A stretch of DNA of 64,000 nucleotides, taken from contig NC_082596.1 of the NCBI RefSeq assembly GCF_030936135.1, positions 12,872,155 to 12,936,154 of the forward strand. Direction: 5' to 3'. Every line of letters starts with the position of its first letter. Within the stretch, counting starts at the first letter, position 1. The notes under the pieces were generated by a model. That model was not told the DNA's origin. It was given only the letters and a program-made list of their open reading frames with translations, and searched no databases. Shown in pieces: positions 27,110 through 34,834 of this stretch. The position numbers were made by a program, and so were the translations under genes. The DNA is from Gavia stellata (Eukaryota > Chordata > Aves > Gaviiformes > Gaviidae).

Positions 27110-27403
27110 ATCAGGAAGGACTTTAAAGCACTGGGGAGACTGGTTGAGGGATCGGGAGCACAGGTGGTATTTTCCTCAATCCCTTCAGTGGCGGGGAGGA
27201 ATGCTGATAGGAATAGGCAAGCGAACCTGGTGAACGTGTGGCTCAGAGACTGGTGCCATTGGAGGAATTTTGGATTCTTTGACCATGGGGCAGTCTACAC
27301 GGCACCGGGCCTGCTGGGTGCAGACGGTGTTCAGCTGTCCTCAAGGGGGAAAACGATCCTTGCTCGTAAGTTGGCGAGCCTCATCAAGAGGGCTTTAAAC
27401 TAG
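27110..27403 (+). pseudogene. CR1 ORF1 C-terminal remnant (esterase-like domain end)
   Basis: The frame starting at 27110 reads through FSSIPSVAGRNADRNRQANL, then WLRDWCHWRNFGFFDHGAVY, and near its end GADGVQLSSRGKTILARKL before a TAG at 27401-27403. CR1 ORF1 proteins carry a C-terminal SGNH/GDSL-type esterase-like domain, and the DGVQLS block corresponds to its last conserved motif. A TAG at 27107-27109 and loss of similarity upstream show that the N-terminal part, including the nucleic-acid-binding region, is missing. ORF2 begins just downstream. Confidence 0.75.
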
Positions 27404-28620
27404 ATTGGAAGGGGGAAGGGGATGAAGCCAGGGTACCTAGAGATGAGCCTAGGGGTGGTGTGCCATTGTTGGGGGCAAGATTGATAGCCCAGCTCAAGTG
27501 CATCTATTCCAATGCACGCAGCATGGGCGGCAAACAGGAGGAGCTGGAAGCCATCGTGCAGCGGGACAGCTACGACGTGGTCGCCATCACAGAAACATGG
27601 TGGGACGACTCGCATGACTGGAGTGCTGTGATGGAGGGCCATAAACTCTTCAGGAGGGATAGGCAAGGAAGGAGAGGCGGTGGGGTGGCTCTGTACGTCA
27701 AGGAGTGCTTTGATTGTATAGAGCTCGATGATTGTGACGACAGGGTTGAGTGCTTATGGGTAAGGATGAGGGGGAAGGCCAACAAGGCGGATATCCTGCT
27801 GGGGGTCTGTTACAGACCACCCAACCAGGGCGTAGAAGCCGATGAAGCGTTCTACAAGCGACTGGCAGAAGTCTCACAGTCGCAAGCCCTTGTTCATGTG
27901 GGGGACTTCAACTTACCAGATGTCTGCTGGAAGTATAACACAGCCAAGAGGAAACAGTCCCGGAGGTTCCTCGAGTGTGTGGAAGATAACTTCCTCAGGC
28001 AGCTGGTAAGCGAGCCTACAAGGGAAGGTGCCCTGCTTGACCTACTGTTTACGAACAGTGAGGGTCTAGTGGGAGAAGTGAAGGTCGGAGGCCGTCTTGG
28101 GCTTAGCGACCATGAAATTATGATAGAGTTTTCAATTTTTAGCCAAGTAAGGAGGGGGGTCAGCAAAACTGCTACCATGGACTTCCAGAGGGCAGACTTT
28201 GGCCTGTTCAGGACACTGGTTGAGAGGGTCCCTTGGGAGACGGTCCTGAAGGGCAAAGGGGCCCAGGAAGGCTGGACCTTCTTCAAGAAGGAAATCTTGA
28301 AGGCGCAGGAACAGGCAGTCCCTATGTGCTGTAAGAAGAGCCGGCGGGGAAGACGACCGGCCTGGCTGAACAAGGAGCTTTTGCTGAGACTCAGGGAAAA
28401 AAAGAGAATTTACCACCTCTGGAAGAAGGGGCAGGCAAGTGAAGAAGAATACAAGGACCTTGTTAGGTCATGCAGAGAGGGAATTAGGAAGGCAAAAGCC
28501 CAGCTAGAGCTCAACATGGCCATGGTCGTGAGGGACAACAAAAAATGCTTCTATAAATACATTAACAACAAAAAGAGAGCCAAGGAGAATCTCCATCCTT
28601 TACTGGATGTGGAGGGGGAA
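27404..28620 (+). pseudogene. CR1 ORF2, apurinic-like endonuclease part
   Basis: The frame is open from just after the ORF1 stop; the first in-frame ATG is only at 27523, inside the domain, so the real start is unresolved. It encodes the endonuclease/exonuclease/phosphatase domain that nicks target DNA. Visible motifs are KCIYSNARSMGGKQEELEA at the N-terminus, AITETWWDDS (catalytic Glu), LVHVGDFNLPDVCW (GDFN) and GRLGLSDHEIM (the SDH end motif). A basic linker follows (SRRGRRPAWLNKELLLRLRE). The frame is then lost: a run of five G at 28614-28618 shifts reading, and the downstream RT continues in the next frame. All endonuclease signature residues I looked for are present. Confidence 0.92.
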
Positions 28621-30265
28621 CATTGTCACGAAGGATGAGGAAAAGGCTGAGGTACTTAATGTCTTCTTTGCCTCAGTCTTTAATAGCCAGACCAGGTATC
28701 CTCAGGGTATCCATCTCCCTATGCTGGATGACAGGGATGGAGAGCAAAATAGGCTCCCCATGATCCAGGAGGAAACAGTTAACGACCTGCTATGCCACCT
28801 GGACACTCATAAGTCTATGGGGCCTGATGGCATCCACCCAAGGGTGCTGAGGGAGCTGGCGGAGGAGCTTGCCAAGCCACTCTCCATCATTTATCAACAG
28901 TCCTGGTTAACGGGGGAGGTCCCGGACAACTGGAGGATTGCCAATGTGACACCCATCTACAGGAAGGGCCGGAAGGAGGATCCGGGGAACTACAGGCCTG
29001 TCAGCCTGACCTCGGTGCCGGGGAAGATTATGGAGAGGCTCATCTTGAGGGCGCTCACGGGACACGTGCAGGACAACCAAGGGATCAGGCCCAGCCAGCA
29101 CGGGTTCATGAAAGGCAGGTCCTGCTTGACCAACCTGATCTCCTTCTATGACCAGGTGACCCGCCTAGTGGATGAGGGGAAGGCTGTTGACGTTGTCTAC
29201 CTGGACTTCAGCAAAGCCTTTGACACTGTTCCCCACAGTATTCTCCTGGAGAAGCTGGCAACTCATGGCTTAGACAGGTGCACTCTTCGCTGGGTAAAAA
29301 ACTGGCTGGATGGCCGAGCCCAGAGAGTTGTGGTGAATGGGGTGAAATCCAGTTGGCGGCCGGTCACAAGCGGAGTCCCCCAGGGCTCAGTTTTGGGGCC
29401 GGTCTTGTTTAATATCTTTATTGATGATCTGGATGAGGGGATTGAGTGCGCCCTCAGCAAGTTTGCAGATGACACCAAATTGGGTGGGAGTGTTGATCTG
29501 CTTGAGGGTAGGAAGGCTCTGCAGAGGGATCTGGACAGGCTGGATCGATGGGCTGAGGCCAATTGGATGAAGTTCAATAAGGCCAAGTGCCGGGTTCTAC
29601 ACTTTGGCCACAACAACCCCATGCAATGCTACAGGCTTGGGGACGAGTGGCTGGAAAGCTGCCCCACAGAAAAGGACCTGGGGGTGTTGATTGACAGCCG
29701 GCTGAATATGAGCCAGCAGTGTGCCCAGGTGGCCAAGAAGGCCAACGGCATCCTGGCTTGTATCAGAAACAGTGTGGCCAGCAGGAGTAGGGAGGTGATC
29801 GTGCCCCTGTACTCGGCGCTGGTGAGGCCGCACCTCGAATCCTGTGTTCAGTTTTGGGCCCTTCACTACAAGAAGGACATTGAGGTGCTGGAGTGTGTCC
29901 AGAGAAGGGCAACGAAGCTGGTGAGTGGTCTGGAGCACAAGTCTTATGAGGAGCGGCTGAGGGAACTGGGGCTGTTCAGTCTGGAGAAGAGGAGGCTGAG
30001 GGGAGACCTCATCGCTCTCTACAACTACCTGAAAGGGGGTTGCAGAGAGGTGGGTGTTGGTCTCTTCTCCCAAGTGACTAGTGACAGGACAAGAGGAAAT
30101 GGCCTCAAGTTGCACCAGGGGAGGTTCAGGCTGGATATTAGGAAAAAGTTCTTTACTGAGAGAGTGGTGAAACACTGGAACAGGCTGCCCAGGGAGGTGG
30201 TAGAGTCACCCTCCCTGGAGGTATTCAAGGAGCGTGTGGATGTGGCATTGTGGGATGTGGCTTGA
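28607..30265 (+). pseudogene. CR1 ORF2, reverse transcriptase part (frameshifted from the endonuclease)
   Basis: A 552-codon open frame containing the full RT domain and the C-terminal region. Visible motifs include [39 protein letters not shown] (motif A with catalytic Asp), [20 protein letters not shown] (motif B) and the catalytic box [11 protein letters not shown] (FADD, the usual CR1 variant of YADD). The C-terminal portion matches the truncated copies at 7208-7852 and 20736-21272, which lie on the opposite strand. The only clear lesion is the single-base frameshift joining it to the endonuclease frame. The stop is TGA at 30263-30265. Confidence 0.94.
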
Positions 30266-30460
30266 TGGGCATGGTGCTGTGTGGTGTGGGTGGGTTGTTT
30301 TGGTGTGGGTTGTGGTGTGTTTTGTGGTTGGTTGTTTTTTTGGTTTTTTGGTTTTTTTTTGGGGGGGGGGGGTGGGGTTTTTTTTTTTTTTTATTTGGTA
30401 ATGGTTGGACTTGATGATCTTACAGGTCTTTTCCAACCTTAGTGATTCTGTGATTCTGTG
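30266..30460 (+). repeat. CR1 3' UTR: G/T-rich tract and terminal octamers
   Basis: The stretch after the ORF2 stop is almost purely G and T, including an 11-base G run near 30361 and a T run near 30377-30391. The conserved CR1 tail follows (GTTGGACTTGATGATCTTAC) and ends in two ATTCTGTG units (30445-30460). That tail is the part that CR1 RT uses for priming. Confidence 0.9.
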
Positions 30461-30726
30461 AAATCTCATCTTTGACAGTGATTGATATCTGACCTTTGCA
30501 TGAATGTAAGAAACCCCACAACAGGTAGGTATGGAATAACCTGCTCTCCATATAAAGTGGCTTGTGACTGAAGTCTGGCTTCAGTCCTGACTCATAATAT
30601 TCATTCTCCTTTCCAACTTTTTCACATTTAATTTTGATAACCATTCTGCTAAGTGTCTTACCTTGTTCTGGCTCTTCTTTAGCTCAGAGCATTTTCTCAA
30701 AGAGCTTGCAGAGGACAGGCTTCATA
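30461..30726. other. Spacer between the CR1 and the retrovirus
   Basis: About 265 bp of AT-rich DNA with no recognised feature, the flank into which the retrovirus inserted. Confidence 0.5.
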
Positions 30727-30730
30727 CTCT

Positions 30731-30782
30731 TGTTACACGGCATTTTGAGAAACAAGGGTTAAAAGTAAGAAAGAAAAGTGTA
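30731..30782 (+). repeat. 5' LTR remnant (first 52 bp only)
   Basis: It begins TGTTACACGGCATTTTGAG and matches the start of the 3' LTR (34265-34316) over 52 bases with one mismatch at base 8. At 30783 the similarity stops and pol-like sequence begins, so one deletion removed the rest of the LTR, the leader, gag and the first part of pol. Confidence 0.92.
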
Positions 30783-31918
30783 CATTAGGCCAAAAGATTA
30801 CAGTGCTGACATCTCATACGGTATCCACAGTATTAGAGGTGAAAGGGGGGCATTGGCTCTCACCACAGAGATTCCTTAAATATCAAGCTGTTCTGGTGGA
30901 ACAGGATGATGTGGAAATAATTGTTACTAACATTGTCAATCCAGCAACTTTCCTCAGTGGAACCATGGGAGAACTGGTATCACATGACTGCCTGGAAACA
31001 ATTGAAGCGGTCTATTCCAGCTGACCAGATCTAAAGGAGTAGCCACTGGAAGACGCTGAGGATTCCTGGTACACAGATGGAAGTAGCTTTGTTCAACAAG
31101 GCGTCCGCAGAGCAGGGTATGCAATAACCACCGTGAATCAGGTAATAGAATCCACAGCCCTTGCCCCAAATACTTCGGCACAAAAAGCAGAAATAATCGC
31201 TTTAACCCGAGCATTGGAGCTAGCCAAAGACAAAAAGATTAATATCTGGACAGACTCCAAATACGCTTTTGGGGTAGTCCATGCCCATGGAGCCATATGG
31301 AAAGAAAGGGGACTCCTATCCACCCAAGGGAAACATATAAAACATGCTGAAGAAATTCTTAGGCTCCTGGAAGCAGTACAGCAACCTGAAAAAGTGGCTA
31401 TCATGCATTGCAAGGCTCATCAGAAAGGAGATACCGCTCAAGAATTGGGCAATGCTATGGCAGACCGAGAAGCCAAAAGAGCAGCTGAGAAAGGTGAATT
31501 AGAGGTGCAGCCTTTGGTCCCAGATGGTAAAATACAAATTGATTGTGAACCCAGGTATTCCAAAGAAGATCAGAAATTAGTTGAAGACGTAGGGGGAGAA
31601 GTAGAGAAAGGTAAGTGGGCAAAGACTCCGCAGGGCAAAATAATAATCCCATTTGCGTTATTGTGGGCCATAGTTATAGCAGAACACAGGAAATCCCACT
31701 GGGGAGCTGAGGCCTTGTATAAACATTTGAGTCAGCGTATAGTTGCCCGGAACCTCTACACCACTGTTAAACAAGTGACACAGCGGTGTGAAATATGTTT
31801 GAAAAATAATCCTAAGGTAAGCCCTAAAGTCCAACTTGGACAGATAGGGAAAGGAAACTATCCAGGACAGCAGTGGCAAATTGATTTCTCAGAAAACAAA
31901 AACAACTTCAGGAGATAG
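30783..31918 (+). pseudogene. Retroviral pol fragment: RT tail, RNase H, integrase zinc domain
   Basis: One plus-strand frame carries the RT connection region (through 31021), two in-frame stops (TGA 31022-31024, TAG 31040-31042), then RNase H and the integrase N-terminus. All four RNase H acidic residues are visible: WYTDGSS (Asp codon 31076-31078), QKAEIIAL, WTDSKYAFG and NAMADREA. The TDSKYA and HGAIWKERGLL blocks with HQKGD are of the gammaretroviral type. The integrase HHCC zinc site follows as EHRKSHWG and CEICLKN. The frame then ends shortly after WQIDFSE at a TAG (31916-31918), where the catalytic core should begin. The RT polymerase palm is absent. Confidence 0.9.
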
Positions 31919-32139
31919 AGAAACTTGTCTTAGGAACCAAAGCCCGAGGTCTTGATGGGCCGGTGCATAATATTAAGCCTGGTGATTATATGTATGTGAA
32001 GTACTTTACAGATTCACCTCTGAAACAGAAATGGGAAGGCCCCTTCCAGGTGCTGCTGACATCCCATACAGCGATCAAGATTAAAGAGCAGACCTCATGG
32101 GTGCATCGCACCAGAGTGAAGAAAGCCCCTAAGCCATGA
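31900..32139 (+). pseudogene. Retroviral integrase C-terminal domain, catalytic core deleted
   Basis: In a different frame from the zinc domain, this segment encodes KPGDYMYVKYF, KWEGPFQVLLTS and SWVHRTRVKKA, the conserved SH3-like C-terminal domain of gammaretroviral integrases. It ends at TGA 32137-32139. Between WQIDFSE (about 31890) and this domain the DDE catalytic core, about 120 or more residues, is missing, so an internal deletion brought the two domains together. The env start ATG (32136-32138) overlaps the pol stop in the arrangement ATGA. Confidence 0.88.
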
Positions 32140-32942
32140 TGGGAATCGACACCTATGGGACCATTGAAGCTTCGCATTTGAAAGCGGTGATATGGATTCT
32201 TATGACTCTGCTGAACTGTAACCACTGTTGGGAGTGGCTTTGGACAAACGCTTATTTTGGGTATACGGGAAGCTCGGGAACGGGTTGAATTTGGCAACTG
32301 TGGCAATATGTAATAATAACATGACACTGCGACCAACTGAATGGGAAAGAATAGAATTGGTCTATACCTGGATGATTGAGAAAGGAAAGGAGGTCCAGAT
32401 AGATTGTAGACTCCTTAAAGTAAGTAACCCGCCTCCTCTCCAGACCCAAATTACTGTCAAGAACGGTCTGGGATTCTGCCAATAGAACAGGCAGCACGAT
32501 ATGTAAAAGAAAGGACGTTTGTTGGTATCCCTTCAATATAACTCAAACAGTGACCATAGTATGTCTGGGGGCAACTCAAGAGGGGGCCCAAGCTCTAACT
32601 TTTAGATTTCGGTTGCAGACACCAGAGGAAACCACTACTCCCCCTGCCTACACTACCTCGACTCAGGCTACTAAATCAAGTCCCACAGAGCCTGAGCAAA
32701 TAGGACCATATGTGTATCCGACAGGACCATACGTAATTAAATATGTCGGTCAGCAACAGGTAATGTCTAATCCAATATGGTCTCTTAAGCGAGTGGAATT
32801 ATTAATACAGAACTATATTTCCACCGTTCAACCAGCCTGTTCATCATTTATAAGACACTTACACATAGGGTGGACGTCATGGTTACATAAGAGGACCCTT
32901 CCTTCCCGAATAAGAAAAGGAGACATGAGATTGGTGCAGTAG
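32136..32942 (+). pseudogene. Retroviral env surface (SU) region, broken by frameshifts
   Basis: An ATG at 32136 opens a 50-codon frame with a hydrophobic signal-like segment (VIWILMTLLN) that ends at TGA 32286-32288. A second frame (32228-32485) and a third (32550-32942) carry further SU-like sequence with Asn-linked glycosylation sequons (NNNMT) and a Thr/Pro/Ser-rich stretch (around 32620-32700) like a proline-rich hinge. The frame changes at least three times in about 800 bp, so no continuous SU can be made. Assignment rests on position between pol and the TM region and on the signal-like start. Confidence 0.75.
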
Positions 32943-33277
32943 GAACAGGACTGGGAGTTTTAAATAGTATAGATACTGAGATAATAAGGAACAAACTCGC
33001 AACGGTGACCAGTGATCTAAACAAAATACAGAACCCTTTAAGATCTTCCCTCCTAACTTTAGGAACCAGCCAATGGCTTACAGTAAATATGTTACCACAG
33101 TGGGAAAAGCTTAATGAAAAGGACAATGAATTGATTACAAATGCATTAGACATGGCTCAGACTAACGTTTCTACAGCACTCAGTTGTATCCAAGCTCAAT
33201 TATGGTTACAGAAAATAGCAGCTGCAATCATTAGAGAAGGTGAAGACGGAATCCTTCCGAAAGGTGATTTGGAATAA
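32909..33277 (+). pseudogene. Env SU/TM junction: furin-like site and fusion peptide region
   Basis: In this frame the sequence reads NKKRRHEIGAVGTGLGVLNS: a basic furin-like cleavage site followed by a small-residue hydrophobic segment like a fusion peptide. Heptad-like sequence and ALSCIQAQLWLQ follow. The frame ends at TGA 33275-33277 after GILPKGDLE. The next part of env continues in another frame from about 33240, so there is a frameshift in the overlap. The preceding SU frame ends at 32942, so the junction itself also lies across a frame change. Confidence 0.8.
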
Positions 33278-34244
33278 CGCAACAAAATTTGAAAGGAGAT
33301 TCCAATCGTGGTGGCATTTGGTTAATTTTACCTTTGACCCTACTAACAACACAGCTACAGCTTTTGTACTGACAATATATAAAGCTTTAGTGTATAACAT
33401 ATACCCAATTGTTGCACTAGGATTAAATTACCATGGAACTGTACTTTATCCCCTAGGACATAGGGTATGGGCTATGAAAAACAGGAATAAGTGGCAAACT
33501 ATTGATGTCGAGGCCTGTATCGTACGAAACCAACAAGGATTTATTTGTGAAGGAAACACCATCAAAGGGCAAGATATTTGTCTTGACACTGAACAAAATG
33601 TTTGTCACTTTGAGGTGCATCCCAACGAGACCCTAAGAACCATCATAATTTATAGGGGTATGGGATGTGTTTGTCTAAGATCTCAATGTGATTTTGTACA
33701 AGTAGATGATCAAATGGTGGACGTGAGCAACCATTCAAATATTTGCATTTGCAACTTTGTTAGTCTTACAGGATGTGATTTTAACTACATGGCTCCTGTT
33801 ACTACTTATCAATTGCTACAATTTAATTATACGTTGATTCAGGATATACAGCCCACCCCTATTGGAATGAATCTCACTCTAATAAGAAAACTATTACATC
33901 ACGAAAATTTAAAAAGGTTGTTAAAACAAGTTCAAGAAAGTGGAAGAAAGACTTTAATTCCTGTCCATCATGATGCAGAGGAAATACACCAAGTAGTGGA
34001 ACGAGTGAAGTCAGACGGAGAGCACAATTGGTGGGATGTGTTTAGGGGTTATTTCCCGTCAGCTACCAAAATCTTGAACATAATGACGCACCCAATATTG
34101 GTGTTACTAATAGCCACCACAACATTAACAATAGTGAATCTTATCCTTTGCTGTAAACTAAAGGAAATTATTGGGCAAGTATGGACACTAAAAGTAATGA
34201 TGAAACATAATGAACCACTTTTAAAAGCGAAAGAATTTGCTTAA
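33240..34244 (+). pseudogene. Env transmembrane subunit remnant, 334 codons open, membrane-anchored
   Basis: A continuous frame of 334 codons to TAA (34242-34244). It contains a Trp-rich start (RFQSWWHLVNFTF), many cysteines (MGCVCLRSQC, NICICNFVSLTGCDF) and several N-x-S/T sequons. A C-terminal hydrophobic helix (around ILVLLIATTTLTIVNLILCC) and a short basic/charged cytoplasmic tail follow. Together with the preceding block this makes a post-cleavage ectodomain of roughly 400 residues, about twice a usual gammaretroviral TM. I see no CX6CC disulfide motif. It has no upstream signal or SU in frame, so I call it a broken env; whether the open frame is expressed is unknown. Confidence 0.8.
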
Positions 34245-34264
34245 GGGAAAGAAAAGGGGGGGAA
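34245..34264 (+). other. Retroviral polypurine tract
   Basis: An unbroken run of 20 purines directly after the env stop and abutting the first TG of the 3' LTR. This is the position of the plus-strand DNA primer. Confidence 0.88.
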
Positions 34265-34830
34265 TGTTACAGGGCATTTTGAGAAACAAGGGTTAAAAGT
34301 AAGAAAGAAAAGTGTAGAGAAGATACTTTGTAACAACTGTACCTGGTACTTAGACATATTAGAGATAAAGACTGTCTCCACTGACTCTCTGCTGATAAAG
34401 ATTGTCTTCACTGACTCTCTGCTAACTAGCAATAATGATTAGCACAAGGACGAATCGTAGAAAAATAGAAAAGACTGCCAAAATAGTGCCCTAGAGTTAA
34501 CTTGTCTCATTATAATCTCATTTTAATATTAAAAAACACACCTCCTAGCTAGAGAAGCCCCAACCCAATTTAGCCCCCTACTCTCTGAGCATGCGTGGTG
34601 AATTAAAAGAGAACCGTAACTTTAAGATGAAGTAAGAAAAGTATTAACCAATAGTTAATTAAGGGGTAGCACCAGTAGGCATAACTAACTTTGTTAACTG
34701 TTTTAAATACCTGTCATGATTTTAACCCTGTGTGCAAGCTTTGTGGAGAAATCCCCTTGCACCCGGCGCCGCAATAACCATGCCTGCTTTATAACTCTGT
34801 GTGAGTTGTGAAGTTCGTTTCCGCGTGTCA
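34265..34830 (+). repeat. 3' LTR, complete (566 bp)
   Basis: Runs from TGTTACAGGGC to CGTGTCA, starting TG and ending CA, with CTCT just outside matching the other end of the provirus. The first 52 bases match the 5' LTR stub. U3 contains two adjacent 30-base copies at 34364-34393 and 34394-34423, then a CCAAT near 34649 and a TATA-like TTTAAATA near 34703. A GGCGCC followed by AATAA lies near 34764-34777, plausibly the polyadenylation region. Promoter assignments are by motif only. Confidence 0.88.
34364..34423 (+). repeat. Tandem 30-bp duplication in the LTR U3
   Basis: Two contiguous 30-base units differ at two positions (both C/T). U3 tandem duplications in retroviruses are usually enhancer repeats; that role is inferred. 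Confidence 0.9.
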
Positions 34831-34834
34831 CTCT

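Larger units (their letters stand above)
27045..30460 (+). mobile_element. Long young CR1 LINE with ORF1 end, ORF2 and 3' tail
   Basis: This is a plus-strand CR1 non-LTR retrotransposon of about 3.4 kb. In order it has the C-terminus of ORF1 (27110-27403), ORF2 endonuclease (to about 28620), ORF2 reverse transcriptase (to 30265), a G/T-rich 3' UTR and two ATTCTGTG octamers (30445-30460). The 5' boundary is approximate: similarity to ORF1 fades near 27045-27110, so the 5' UTR and most of ORF1 are missing. ORF2 has a single frameshift. CR1 copies itself by reverse transcription primed at the target. This copy probably cannot, because ORF1 is truncated and ORF2 is split, but it is close to the active source sequence. 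Confidence 0.95.
30727..34834 (+). mobile_element. Internally deleted endogenous retrovirus with gammaretrovirus-like pol
   Basis: One plus-strand proviral insertion bounded by matching 4-base CTCT at 30727-30730 and 34831-34834, the target-duplication size typical of gammaretroviruses. Order: 52-bp 5' LTR stub, RT/RNase H end, integrase N-terminal zinc domain, integrase C-terminal domain, env, polypurine tract, full 566-bp 3' LTR. Primer binding site, gag, protease, most of RT and the integrase core are missing. At about 4.1 kb it is roughly half the size of an intact provirus. The pol fragments resemble class I (gamma/epsilon-like) retroviruses; the env is of a different, long Cys-rich type. 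The element is defective in every gene. Confidence 0.9.

Noticed and set aside
29597..30228. Minus-strand ORFs opposite the CR1 reverse transcriptase
   Set aside because: Antisense shadows of CR1 ORF2; the same shadows recur opposite the other two CR1 copies.
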